Positions 41,829 through 51,840 of a stretch of DNA of 64,000 nucleotides are shown here, one piece after another. This DNA comes from PALSA-607 sp963825425. GTDB lineage: Bacteria; Actinomycetota; Actinomycetes; Acidothermales; Acidothermaceae. The translations under genes and the position numbers were made by a program. The DNA is taken from NCBI GenBank assembly GCA_963825425.1, contig CAWGTF010000021.1, forward strand, positions 22,859 to 86,858, in the 5' to 3' direction. The number at the start of each line of letters is the position of its first letter. Position 1 is the stretch's first letter. The notes beneath the pieces are model-generated. The model ran no database searches, was not told the DNA's origin, and saw only the letters and a list, made by a program, of their open reading frames with translations.

Positions 41829-42992
41829 TTGACGACCGTGGAGTTGTCGACCGACGAGGCTCGCCGGTTCGCGCTCGCCGCCCAGCACCTCGTCGGTTCC
41901 CCTGACCGCAGAGCCGGCGTCGCGGGGATGCTCGGGTCGCTGCGGGCGGTCCAGCTCGACACGATCTCGGTGCTGGCGCGCTCTCACGAACTCGTTGCCT
42001 ATGCGCGGCTCGGGGCGGTCGGGCGACCCAGAGTCGACGCCGCCTATTGGAGCGGCGACGCCTTCGAGTACTGGGCGCACGCCGCCTGCGTCATGCCGGT
42101 GTCGCAGTGGCCGTTGTTCGCGTTTCGTCGACGTCGTTCACCGCGACCGCGCGAAGCACTGGGGCGAACACTCTGCCGCCGCGGCGAAAGCCGTGCTCAA
42201 AGAAGTGCGCGCCCAAGGACCGATGACCGCCACCGACCTCGGCGGGGCCAAGAAGAGCCGCGGGGTGGTGGGGCTGGTCGGAGGTGAAGTCGGCCGCCGA
42301 GTTCTTGCTCGCGAGCGGGCAACTCACCTGCACCCGTCGCGTCGGCTGGCGACGCGTGTACGACCTGCCCGAGCGGGCGATTCCGGCCGACGTCCTGCAC
42401 GACGATCTCGTCCGACGACCAGTGCAAGATCGCGCTCATCCGACTGGCAGCGAGCTCCCTTGGCGTCGCCACGGGCTCCGACCTCGCCGACTACTTCCGG
42501 TTGAAGAAGCTCGACGTCGCTCGGCTACTCCCAGAGACCGGCCTCGTCCCCGTCAACGTGCGCGGGTGGGCGGCGCCGGCGTGGGCGCCCGCGAGCACCC
42601 TTGAGCAAGGCCTTCCGCGGGGACGGCACCGGACGACCATGCTGTCGCCGTTCGATTCCCTCGTCTGGGACCGCGCGCGCACCGCGAGGATCTTCGGCCT
42701 CGACCACCGGCTCGAGGCCTACGTGCCGAAGCCGCTACGCCAGCACGGTTACTTCTCGATGCCGGTACTCGCGGGCGGGCAGCTCATCGCGCGGGTTGAC
42801 CCGGCACGCGTGAACGGCACGTTGATCGCACGGCAGGTGACGGTCATGCCCGAGCACACGACGCCGGCCAGACTGCCGGCGACCGCTGTCGCAATCCAGC
42901 AGGCCTTGCGCGAGGCAGCGACGTGGGTCGGCTGCGACAACGTCGCGATCGAGCGGGTCAGCCCCGATGCGGCGGGGCAGCAACTCAGGTGA
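41829..42992 (+). CDS. Winged-helix DNA-binding protein, YcaQ/AlkZ-like (frameshifted)
   Basis: The pieces in successive frames form one protein of about 386 residues of the HTH_42 family (YcaQ/AlkZ, DNA glycosylases that unhook interstrand crosslinks). They are LSTDEARRFALAAQHLVG, GSLRAVQLDTISVLARSHELVAYARLG, YWSGDAFEYWAHAACVMPVSQWPLF (with H-A-A in the catalytic segment), GPMTATDLGG, RVGWRRVYDLPERAIP, WAPASTLEQGL, RTTMLSPFDSLVWDRARTARIFGLDHRLEAYVP and HGYFSMPVLAGGQLIARVDP. Three single-base insertions near 42115, 42285 and 42480 separate them. The QLDTI and SPFDSLVWDR motifs are diagnostic. Start is TTG 41829 or GTG 41838. Repair activity is inferred from the family. Confidence 0.85.
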
Positions 42993-43777
42993 TCTCGAGC
43001 AGCTTCTCGCGGACGGCGTAGACAACCGCTTCCATCCGCGAGTGCAGCTGCAACTTCTCCAAGATGTTGCGCACGTGGTTCTTCACGGTGTTCTCGCTGA
43101 TGAACAGTTGCTTGGCGATGTCGCGGTTGTTCAGGCCCTTCGCCACCAGCCGTAGCACTTCCATCTCACGGTCGGTGAGCTTCGGCGCCGGCACCTGCTG
43201 GCGGGAATCGCCCTTCTTGATCATCGAGGCGAACTCGCTCAAGCAGCTTCGACGCCATCGACGGACTGATCAACGATTGCCCGCCATGCACCGCGCGGAT
43301 CGCCGCAGCGACCTCGTCGATCGAGATCTCCTTGAGCAGGTAGCCCATCGCGCCGGCCTTGATCGCGTCGTAGAGGTCGGCTTCCTCGTCGCTGATCGTG
43401 AGCATGATGATCTTGGCCGACGGGACGACGTCCTTGATCGCGGTGCAGGCCTCGATGCCGCTGCGCTTGGGCATCCGCACGTCCATCAACACGATGTCGG
43501 GCAACGTCTCCGCCGCCTTCGCCACCGCTTCGGCACCGTCGCTGGCTTCGCCGCACAGCTCGATGTCGGGCTCTTGCGCGAGCACCATCTCAAGGCCGCG
43601 CCGAAACAGCGCGTGGTCGTCGACGACCAGCACGCGGATCGGGTCACCGGCCGACAGCTTGTTCGTCATTCCCGTGCTCGACGGCTCCATGCCCAGCGCC
43701 CGGCCGTCGCGCGGCGGCAAATCACCGCGGCTGACCAGTGGGCGTACCTCAGCCATGCCGTCGTGCCCGTCGGTCAC
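42985..43777 (-). CDS. NarL/DegU-type response regulator (one frameshift)
   Basis: The receiver domain has VLVVDDHALFRRGLEMVLAQ (acidic pocket), IVLMDVRMPKRSGIEAC (phosphoacceptor Asp) and AGAMGYLLKEISIDEVAAAI (Lys). A C-terminal LuxR-type HTH has LTDREMEVLRLVAKGLNNRDIAKQLFISENTVKNHVRNILEKL. One extra base near 43243 separates the two domains (ASKLL... to ...LSEFASMIKKG). GTG at 43777 is chosen for its GGGGAGG site, which leaves a 36-residue N-terminal extension; ATG 43669 is an alternative. No sensor kinase is adjacent, so the partner is unknown. The 3' end overlaps the winged-helix gene by 8 bp. I recall similar regulators next to hpf in other actinobacteria. Confidence 0.92.
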
Positions 43778-43924
43778 AGTGCCTCCCCGGTAGCCTGCGC
43801 ATCGGCGATCTCGCACTTGCAGGCCTCACGGGGCCAGCCCCGTGCTCACATCGTACGGACCCGCGTCGCGGCTCATCTGCGCACCGTCGAATCGGAACCC
43901 GTGTCGATCCGAATCACGCCGTAG

Positions 43925-44549
43925 TCATACCCATGCCTTCGGTAGACGACGCTCGGCAGCGCCGCTCTCTTCGTCGACGAAGAGGAAGAAGGCGTGCCCG
44001 ACGAGCTCCATTTCATACAGCGCTTGATCGAGGGTCATCGGCGACGCCTTGTGGAGCTTTTCCCGTACCAGCATCGGACCAGCCGCCTGGTCGAGCGAGC
44101 CGTCGCCGAACGCGTCAAGATCCTCGCTGGTCGCGTCATCGCTCGCAGTGGCGGTGCCGTCAGCCACCGTTAGGTCAGCCCCATTTGCGCGACGGCCGAG
44201 TTCCTTCGTGGCGGTCACTACCGAGACCGGCTTCCGGACGCGCCGATGCACAGAACGACGTTCCGCTGCCTTGCGCAGTCGCGACTCGAGCTTGGCCCAG
44301 GCTAGATCGAAGGCCTCAAGCATCTCGTGCGCAGAAGCCTCTGCGCGGATGACCGGACCGGGTGAGACGCAGGTCAGCTCGACCCGCTCGCAGATCTCCG
44401 ACATTCTCGGGTTGCGCTCACGGGAGACCTCGACGTCGACTCGCTGGGCTTTGGGCGCCAGCTTCGCGCACCTTGGCCAGCTTCTCCTCGGCGTGCGCGC
44501 GCAGCAGCGCCGGGACGTCGATGCGCCGGCCGGTGACCACGATGTCCAC
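43925..44549 (-). CDS. hpf: Ribosome hibernation promoting factor, long form (one frameshift)
   Basis: Long HPF binds 30S subunits and its C-terminal domain pairs two ribosomes into inactive 100S dimers in stationary phase. The N-terminal domain begins VDIVVTGRRIDVPALLRAHAEEKLAKV and continues, after one extra base near 44469, with KLAPKAQRVDVEVSRERNP and ERVELTCVSPGPVIRAEASAHEMLEAFDLAWAKLESRL. The C-terminal dimerisation domain is VREKLHKASPMTLDQALYEMELVGHAFFLFVDEESG. GTG 44549 follows GGGAGGA. The length (about 207 residues) fits the long form. Direct repeats at 44573-44613 sit in its leader and may carry regulation. Confidence 0.94.
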
Positions 44550-44572
44550 CGCTGGTCCTCCCTCTGTACTAA

Positions 44573-44613
44573 TGGTCCGGTCCCCGTCGATACGTGTGAT
44601 CCGGTCCCGTCGA
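44573..44613 (-). promoter_or_regulatory. Direct repeat in the hpf leader/promoter
   Basis: On the plus strand tggtccggtccccgtcga (44573-44590) and tgatccggtcccgtcga (44597-44613) are near-identical direct copies. A third, shorter relative (tggtcccgatcgg) lies at 44624-44636. They are 24-64 bp upstream of the hpf GTG. The rest of the 391-bp gap to comF (44550-44940) holds a small palindrome, cccca-tatc-tgggg near 44660, and no gene I can support. Confidence 0.5.
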
Positions 44614-44940
44614 CGATCGCTTATGGTCCCGATCGGATGGCTCTCGCCGGGTTCCTTCCCCATATCTGGGGTGTGACGCCCGCCCGGCCGACCTGGTCTT
44701 CGACCCCACATTCGCCTGCAGAGGTGCTCGCGGCGCGCAGTTGCGCATCGGTGCCACTACTGACCTTCTCTCGGTCGGCAGCCATGTGGACCGCCGGCGA
44801 GGCAGGACTTACTTCTAAGCCGCACCGTGATCGGACGACGACAAGTCGCCTTACGTGGACCGTTTTGCCTGCGACTGGCATCGGCTAATCGGCAGAAGTA
44901 CCCACCGACGCAACCACGGACCCGGGCGGACGCCACCTCT

Positions 44941-45726
44941 TCAACCTAGCCCGCGAGGGCTACGGCCGCAGCCCGCCAGGGCGGCGCCGGACAGATCAGC
45001 GGACGCGGCCGGGTGCCTCCGGAGGGTGGCGGCGACGCAGGCGACACCGATCACAAGTGCACCTGCGTGCAGTCAGCGCCCGAGCCGCCTCGACCGCGGT
45101 GGCACCGGTCGTCACGATGTCGTCGACGATCACCACCCGGCGTCCCTGCACCAGCGCAGGCCGCCGCACGACCAATGCGCCGCCGAGATTGGCGCGGCGG
45201 GCACCGACGTCGAGTCCCGACTGGTCGGCAACCGCTCGGCTCTGCCGCAAGAGCGAGCGAACCTCGACCTCCAGCCCGTGGCCCGCAAGTAGCGGGCTGC
45301 GGTGGCCGCCATCGCGCCGACCGGATCGTGGCCCCGGGCCCGTCGAGTGGCGATGGCTGAGGGAACGGGGACCAGCACGACCGACGAATCGTCGCTAGCC
45401 ACTGCCGCGAACACGCTGACGGCGAGGCTGCCGCCCAACTCGCGGCGCAGGCAGAGCCGGCCGCGCTCCTTGTAGTCGAGCAGCGCAGCCCGGATCACGC
45501 CGTCGTACGCGCCGGCAGCAAAGGACGGGACGACGCTGCGGGTTCCGGGGACCGCGATTTCCCAGGTCACTGGAACCGATTGTCGAACCGCGGCGACACA
45601 CTGCGGGCACAGCCCGCGCAGCCGGAATTCGGCTCCATCGCAGCGGCCGCATCCCGCGCAGCGCGACGGCAACAAGAGTTCGAGCACCGACCCGACGACC
45701 TTCACGAGCGCAAGCCTGGCGGTCAC
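44941..45726 (-). CDS. comF: ComF-family phosphoribosyltransferase-like protein (frameshifted)
   Basis: The N-terminal zinc finger CAGCGRCDGAEFRLRGLCPQC is followed by a phosphoribosyltransferase fold: AAGAYDGVIRAALLDYKERGR, VLVPVPSAIATRRARGHDP, QSRAVADQSGLDVGARRANLGGAL and the PRPP loop VVIVDDIVTTGATAVEAARAL. One base is missing near 45276 (before LEVEVRSLL) and one extra near 45062 (before AGALVIGVACVAATLRRHP). The inferred stop is TGA at 44941-44943, giving about 261 residues. ComF is linked to DNA uptake in competent bacteria, but in actinobacteria its role is unclear; its position between lpqB and hpf is conserved from mycobacteria. Confidence 0.9.
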
Positions 45727-45803
45727 GGGATCCCCGTACGGGCGTCGACGGACGGATCTGTGCGGTCAGCCCCCGCCGTCCACAGCTCTGCGTTGAAGAT
45801 TGC

Positions 45804-47580
45804 TCAGCCGGGGTAGTGCGGCGCCGATCCGTTGCCGACGAACTGCCACTGCCCGTCGCTGTAACTGCTCGATCTGGTCGAGGGACGTCGCGACGACCAG
45901 CGGTTGGCCCGGCGCGGCGGCGATCGACACCGCATTGGTCAGTACGGTCCCTTGCGTCAGCGACGGCGCCCAGCCGTCGACGTCAACGCTCCAGAGCTGA
46001 CTGGTGGTGCCTGGCTCGTTGGTGTTGGGCACCGTGTCGAGGATGTCGAGCTTCGTCGACGACGCCCACACGAAGTCGGTGACAGAGGTCAGGCTCGGCG
46101 CGACCGGATAGAAGTTCACGATCGACGTGCCGTCCTTCGAGACCGCTCCAACCAGCACCTGGCTGACGTTCGTCGAGACGGCAAGCACCGCGATTCTGGT
46201 TCCGTCGCGAGAGACCTTCAGTTCCTCGATCACCTTGTTCGCGAGGATGGGCGGGACGGCGACCGACCCGGTCAGCGTGGCCTTGCCGGACGGCGCGATA
46301 CGCACCTGCGGCGCGCTGGAACTCTGCTGCTGCTGAACGGTCCAGAGGTTGCCGAGTGAGTCCCACGACGGCGTCGTGAAGTTGCTACCCGTCAGCAGCT
46401 TCTTGGGCGCGAGCAACGGCCCGGCGTACAGCGCCTGCGTGCCGTTGTCGCCTTGGACGACACCGGCGATCAACTGGTCCGCCGCATCGGCGCCGGTCCG
46501 CGGTGCGACTGCGGGCGCGAGCAGCGGTGTGAGGTCGAGCTCGCCGGTGTCACCCGGGACGAGCCGACCTAAGTGGTCGCGGGTCAGATGACTGCTGTCG
46601 CTGTAGTAGAAGTTGACGTTGAGCGCGTCGGGATCGAACGACGGCCAGTCGGCGGCGGTCTGCAAGCTGCTGGCTGTTGATCAGCGGTTGGCCGCCGGAC
46701 AGGATCTTCAGCTCGCCGAAGTTCTGTGTCGGGGTCGTCGGGTTCGACAGCGTGTAGGCGACCTGGGCCGCGATCGCATTGCGCTGCGCCGCCGAAAGCG
46801 TCGCGGCACCGCGCGGGAGGTCGACGGTCGTGACGCCGTTGATCTGGGTAGGGCCAGGCGCCGTGCCGCCGAGCAGTGCAGTGGTCACCGCCGGCTTCAG
46901 CCACGCCGGCGGCCCGTTCAGCAAGGTCGTGAGCAGTTCCTGCGCCAGCTGGTCGCGGTTGACTGGCAGGAACACCTGAACGGGAACGAGCATCTGCTCG
47001 TCCGGACGCAGGAAGTAGACGTAGCCCTCCTGGTAGGAGCTTTGGATCTGCGCCACCGTGAGCACGAGGTTGGGCGGCGCGTTAGTGATGCGCCACTGGT
47101 CGTCTTCCTTCGGGTCCTTCGTCAGTTGGTAGTCGTACTCGATCGGAGGACCCGACGGCGACGGCTGATACGTACCGTCGGCCGCAAGCTGGCCGATCTG
47201 ATTGTCGACGACCTTCACGGTGACGGTGTTCGGGCCGGTCTGCACATCGGTGAGCGGCGCGCCCGAGTCGGCGACGACCACCGCGCCACTGGGCTGCCAG
47301 AGTCGCGCCGTCGACGAGGTACGCCTTCGCGACGCCGAGAGCCTCGGTCGTATCGGAGTTCGCGAAGCGAAAGCCGGTCACGATGCTGTCGGGCTGCGAA
47401 CCTGGAACCAGGTCCGCGCGGGTTCACGTGGATGTTCGGTGCGGCGCCCGCTGCCGGCTGCTGGCCGGCGTGCACTGGGCCGCTGTCGGGAACAGCGGTA
47501 CACGCAGCAAGCGCGAGAGCAGCGAGCGCCGACAGGCCGGCGACGACCACCCGAGTAGAGCGGCCAGCGGGCTCAGCCAC
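45804..47580 (-). CDS. lpqB: Lipoprotein LpqB, MtrAB accessory factor (four frameshifts)
   Basis: LpqB is an extracytoplasmic lipoprotein that modulates MtrB signalling. The signal is VVVAGLSALAALALAACTAV with lipobox LAAC (Cys near residue 27). Then come DSIVTGFRFANSDTTEALGVAKAYL, QIQSSYQEGYVYFLRPDEQMLVPVQVFLP (GerMN-like region), AQELLTTLLNGPPAWLKPAV, and a beta-propeller-like C-terminal part ending SYSDGQWQFVGNGSAPHYPG. The GerMN plus LpqB propeller order is canonical, and the corrected length (about 591) is normal. Single inserted bases near 47420, 47300, 46668 and 45860 break the frame. GTG 47580 overlaps the end of mtrB. The gene follows mtrA-mtrB on the same strand as in mycobacteria and streptomycetes. 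Confidence 0.93.
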
Positions 47581-49352
47581 GTCGACCGCGCAACGTCAAG
47601 ATGCTGCCCGGGTGGTGTGCCGCGGGCTTGCGCTTCGGTTGTCCCGTCAGTCGGCGGTGCCTCGTCGCTGGTCGCGTCAGGCGGCTCGATCGGGATCGGT
47701 GAGCCGGTCACGATCGATCCGGCCAGGCGGGGCAACGTGAGCACGAACTGCGAACCCTTTCCGCGTTCTCCCCAGGCCTGCAGCCGGCCGCCGTGCAGCC
47801 GGGCGTCCTCCGACGCGATGGCAAGACCGAGGCCGGTACCACCTGTCGTGCGGGCCCGCGCCGGGTCGGCGCGCCAGAACCGGTTGAACACCAGCGACGA
47901 TTCGCCCGGCCGCAGGCCGATGCCGTGATCGCGGACCGCGATCGCCACGACCGCGTCGTCGGCCACGACATACACGTCGATCGGATTGCCCTCACCGTGC
48001 TCGGCGGCGTTGACCAGCAGGTTGCGCAGGATTCGTTCGACCCGACGGCCGTCGGCCTCGCAGATGCACGGTTCGTCCGGCATGTGCACGGTCACGACGC
48101 TGCCACGCCGGACGGCGAGCGGCTCCGTCGCGTCGACGACTCTCCGCACGAGATCGCGGACGTCGAGGGCATCGGCCTCGAGGGACGCGGCGCCGGCATC
48201 GTGGCGGCTGATCTCGAGCAGGTCGCCGAGCAAGGATTCGAAGCGATCGAGTTGGGTCTGCAGCAGTTCGGCGGATCGCGCACTCGCTGGGTCGAAGTCG
48301 GCACGCGCGTCGTGCAAGACGTCGGCCGCCATGCGCACCGTGGTCAGCGGCGTCCGCAGTTCGTGCGAGACGTCGGACACGAACCGGCGCTGGATGCGCG
48401 AGAGTTCTTCGAGTCGTCGGATCTGGCGTTGCAGGCTGTCGGCCATCTTGTTGAACGAGGCGGCCAGCCGAGCCAGGTCATCTTCGCCCTTGGGCTGCAT
48501 TCGTTCTTGCAATCGTCCGTCGGCAAGTCGTTCGGCGATGCGCGCCGCCATCCGAACCGGCGTCACGACCTGGCGGGTCACCAGCCAGGCGATGCCGGCG
48601 AGCAGCACGACGAGCGCGATGCCACTGAACAAGCAGCGTGCGCCATACCAGCGCCAGAGTCTGCTGCGGCTGTTGGAGGGAGAACAGATAGTAGAACTGG
48701 TAGGTGTTGAAGCTGTTTTCCGGCACCTGCATCGAGCTGCCGATGACGAGCCCCGGGTACGACGAGAAGGTGTGCGGGCCGCCCGGCGAGCGAGCACCGT
48801 CGTCGTACACCAGCCGGGTGTACGTGTAGTAGTACTGCGACTGCACCGTTCAACGCTCTGATTAGCCTCGTTCGGCACGCTGCTCGCGAGCAGGCCGGGG
48901 TTCAGCGCAGGTTGGGTACACGATTGCGTGCCGGTAACGAGTTCGTAGCCGACCACCTCGTAGCCGCCTTCGGCACCACCCTGTACCGGGCTCAGCGCCT
49001 GTACGACTTCCTGAAGCAGCGCTTGGACGTCGAGGGATCCGGCTTCCTTGGACAGCAGCGTCCGGGCGTTGGTGACGCCGAGCTGCTCCTCAGCGACCGA
49101 CGACCGCAGTTTGGCCTGGATCAGGCCCTCCTTGACCTGCTGCAGCACCACGAAGCCGAGAAAGGCGACGACGATCGCCGACACGACCAGCGTGCTGCTG
49201 ACGACCCGAACCTGAATCGACCGTCGCCAGCGGCGGGTGACTCGCCGCAGCACCCGCCCTACTCTTCGGCGAACGCGGCTGGCGAGGCTGCGGAGACGAC
49301 CGCGACCGGACAGCGTCAACCGCCTCGATGCCTGAGGGTGCTCGGTGCTCAC
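47573..49352 (-). CDS. mtrB: Sensor histidine kinase MtrB (frameshifted)
   Basis: MtrB is the membrane kinase of the essential-type MtrAB system controlling cell wall and division genes. After a basic N-terminus come a first membrane helix (VVSSTLVVSAIVVAFLGFVVL), an extracytoplasmic domain (YYYTYTRLVYDDGARSPGGPH, SFNTYQFYYLFSLQQPQQTL), a second helix (GIALVVLLAGIAWLVTRQVV), HAMP, and a kinase core with RRFVSDVSHELRTPLTTVRMAA (phospho-His), NLLVNAAEHGEG (N box), RDHGIGLRPGE and GGTGLGLAIA. One missing base near 48850 and one extra near 48640 put the sensor domain out of frame, and another insertion near the 3' end is inferred. GTG 49352 overlaps the mtrA stop. Confidence 0.95.
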
Positions 49353-50026
49353 GCCGGGCCAGCCTTGTAGCCGACACCCCGAACGGTCACCACGATCTCG
49401 GGACGTTCGGGATCGAGCTCGACCTTCGACCGCAACCGCTGCACATGCACGTTGACCAACCTGGTGTCGGCCGCGTGCCGGTAGCCCCACACCTGCTCGA
49501 GCAGCACCTCGCGGGAAAAGACGTTACGAGGCTTCTTCGCAAGCGCGACGAGCAGATCAAACTCGAGCGGCGTCAACGGAATCTGCCCGCCACTGCGGCT
49601 CACCGCGTGACCGGCGACATCGATCGACAGGTCGCCGATCGTGATGGTCTCGGCAGCTGGCTCGTCAGTACGGCGCAACCTCGCCCGTAGCCGCGCAACC
49701 AGTTCCTTGGGCTTGAACGGCTTGACCACGTAGTCGTCGGCGCCGGATTCAAGGCCCACGACGACGTCGACGGTGTCGCTCTTTGCGGTCAGCATGACGA
49801 TCGGGACGCCGGACTCTGCTCGAATCTGGCGGCATACGTCGATGCCGTCGGTACCGGGCAACATCAGGTCGAGGAGTACCAGGTCGGGCTTCGTCTCGCG
49901 GAAGGCCGCCAGCGCCTTGTCGCCGTCGAACACGAAGAAGGGTTCGATCCCCTCGCCGCGCAACACGATGCCGAGCATTTCGGCCAGTGCCGTGTCGTCG
50001 TCGACGACCAGCACCCTGCCCTTCAT
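49349..50026 (-). CDS. mtrA: Response regulator MtrA (OmpR family)
   Basis: MtrA is the DNA-binding partner of MtrB. The 225-residue protein starts MKGRVLVVDDDTALAEMLGIVL and carries the phosphoacceptor in PDLVLLDLMLPGTDGIDVC, SGVPIVMLTAKSDTVDVVVGLESGADDYVVKPFKPKEL, and a winged-helix with LTPLEFDLLVALAKKPRNVFSREVLLEQVWGYRHAADTRLVNVHVQRLRSK. It is intact and highly conserved. ATG 50026 is clear; the open frame continues upstream through the tandem repeats at 50072-50152 only because these have no stop. The 330-bp gap to the divergent gene at 50357 holds three 27-bp repeats and a perfect hairpin, described separately. Confidence 0.97.
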   Translation of the reverse strand: MKGRVLVVDDDTALAEMLGIVLRGEGIEPFFVFDGDKALAAFRETKPDLVLLDLMLPGTDGIDVCRQIRAESGVPIVMLTAKSDTVDVVVGLESGADDYVVKPFKPKELVARLRARLRRTDEPAAETITIGDLSIDVAGHAVSRSGGQIPLTPLEFDLLVALAKKPRNVFSREVLLEQVWGYRHAADTRLVNVHVQRLRSKVELDPERPEIVVTVRGVGYKAGPA

Positions 50027-50071
50027 CGTGTCGCCTGCAGCACGGCACCCGTGGACGTCAGTTCCTGCACT

Positions 50072-50152
50072 CCACTCATGGCTCTCATGGTGCCACCGAC
50101 ACTCATGGCTCTCATCGTGCCATCTACGCTCATGCGACTCATCGTCCCACCG
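50072..50152. repeat. Three tandem 27-bp repeats upstream of mtrA
   Basis: The units start at 50072, 50099 and 50126. Unit 1 reads cactcatggctctcatggtg then ccaccga; unit 2 cactcatggctctcatcgtg then ccatcta; unit 3 cgctcatgcgactcatcgtc then ccaccga. Each unit holds two copies of ctcat about 9-10 bp apart, so the array presents six evenly spaced sites. It ends 46 bp upstream of the mtrA ATG, in the intergenic region with the divergent membrane-protein gene. Confidence 0.92.
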
Positions 50153-50235
50153 AAAAGCGATTCGTGCCGCCAGCAGGTTGGCTGAACTCCGGTACAGGGC
50201 AGACTCCTGAAAGCCACGACTGGTTGTCTGCAGGT

Positions 50236-50253
50236 GCGGGGCAAATGCCCCGC
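50236..50253. promoter_or_regulatory. Perfect palindrome between mtrA and gene at 50357
   Basis: gcggggca and tgccccgc flank two adenines (50244-50245), an 18-bp perfect inverted repeat. It sits in the divergent intergenic region, about 210 bp from mtrA and 104 bp from the gene at 50357. It could be an operator for a dimeric regulator or a hairpin in either leader. A T-tract is absent, so it is not an obvious terminator. Confidence 0.55.
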
Positions 50254-50356
50254 CCCGGGGCAGCGCCGATGCCAAACGGCGCTTTAGGTTGCCAGGGCGT
50301 GACACGATAACTGGCTGAGAGGCGGATGTCCGAGCGTCGCGACTACGGGAGAGCGC

Positions 50357-51838
50357 ATGGACGAAACGCCCGGCTGGGTCGACCCCACGCCGCCGGCGGA
50401 CGGAGCGGACCCGGCAGACCGCCGGTCGATCCTGCGCCCGCGGCACCGCCGCCAGCATGGCAGTACTTCACCTCGCCCACGCCGGCCGGAAGTGCTCCAC
50501 CACCGCCTGCGGCGTCGTCGTGGGGCTGGCAACCACCGCCCTCACCCACGCCGGACCATCGCCTCGGGGAGTACGGCCCGCCGTCCGGGCAATACGGACA
50601 GCAGGGGCCGCCGCAGTACGTGCCCAACCCGCAATTCGGGCCACCGCCATACGTGCCGAACCCGCAATTCGGTGCGCCCACCGCAGTACGTGCCCAACCC
50701 CCAATTCGGGCCACCGCCGCAGTACGGGCCTCCTGGTCAGTACGTGCCGCCGCCGCAGTACGGCCAATACGGGCAGTACCCGCAGTACGGCAGTACGGCA
50801 GCCCGCAATACGGCAACCCGCAATACGGCCAGTGGGGCGGCTACCAGCAGGAGTACAAGCCTGGCATCGTGCCGCTGCGGCCGCTGTCGGTCGGCGAGGT
50901 GCTTGATGGCAGCTTCTCGACGATCCGCAAGTATCCGAGAATCGTGTTCGGCTTCGCCGCCGTGCTGTCGGTCATCGCCGAGCTGATCCGTCTCGGCGTC
51001 GGCCTCGCGCTGAACAATGTGCCCGCCACGTTCGGCTCAACGTCGTTCAGCACGACCTCCACCAACAACGGCACCGACAATCTGAACTCTGTCGGCGCCG
51101 GACTGACCGGATCGTTGGTTTCGCTGGTGGTCAATGCGCTCTGCGTTGCGCTGCTCGCCGGTGTCGTGACGGGCGTCGTCGGAAAGGCCGTGATCGGCCA
51201 GCAGGCCGACGGAGGCGAGATCATCAGATCGGTCCGCAAACGCTGGTTCGGGCTGTTGGTGGTATCGATCCTCGCCGAGATCCTGCCGTGGACCCCGCTT
51301 GTCCTGATCGTCCTCGGCTTGCTGCTCGGCCTTGTCAGTCCAGGCTTGGGCGTCGCGGGCGCGGTGCTCGGTGGCATCGCCGGAGTCGTGCTCTGCGGGC
51401 TGTTGTGGGGCCGACTTGCGGTCGCCGTCCCGATCTTCATCTTGGAGCGCCGCGGGCCAGCTGCGTCGATCGCGAGATCGTGGCGGCTGGTGAGAGGCGC
51501 CTTCTGGCGGACCTGGGGACTTGCGGGCGTTGGTGACACTCATCGTCTCGATCGCGAGCAGCATCTTGTCGGTGCCGCTGATCGCCGTGATGCTGCCATC
51601 AGCCTTGAAAGGCCACGCGCCGTCAACCGTCTCGTTGGTACTGCTCGTCATCCTCAGCGCGATCGTCTGGATGGTCACCCAACCGCTGATCGCGGCGTCG
51701 CTGACGCTGATCTACATCGATCGCCGGATGCGCGCCGAGGGCCTCGACCTGCAACTGACCCAGGCCGCGCGGGCCGCCGCGACGCCCTCGTCGACGCCTG
51801 GCTTCCCTGGTGCTGCGCACGCAGGTTTCCCGGCTTAG
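50357..51838 (+). CDS. Pro/Gln/Tyr-rich multispanning membrane protein (frameshifted)
   Basis: An N-terminal 160-residue cytoplasmic tail is rich in Pro, Gln, Tyr and Gly, with repeats such as PQYVPNPQFGPP and QYGQYPQYG. It is followed by about six hydrophobic helices (IVFGFAAVLSVIAELIRLGV; LVSLVVNALCVALLAGVVTGVV; LAEILPWTPLVLIVLGLLLGLV) with PLRPLSVGEVLDGSFSTIRKYP at the membrane entry and FILERRGPAASIARSWRLVRGAFWRTW. This layout is common in actinobacterial glycerophosphoryl-diester-phosphodiesterase-like membrane proteins without an enzyme domain. The frame shifts near the N-terminus (several places within the QYG repeats) and near 51525 (one inserted base). It ends at 51838, 2 bp before the DUF4129 gene. 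Function is unknown, but the context is a MoxR/DUF58 cluster. Confidence 0.72.
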
Positions 51839-51840
51839 GC

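Noticed and set aside
50072..50152. CRISPR-like array upstream of mtrA
   Set aside because: The 27-bp units abut with no spacers and there are no cas genes in the window.
50343..50816. Minus-strand frame opposite the QYG repeats
   Set aside because: It is the shadow of the repeat-rich coding strand and has no ribosome site or homology.
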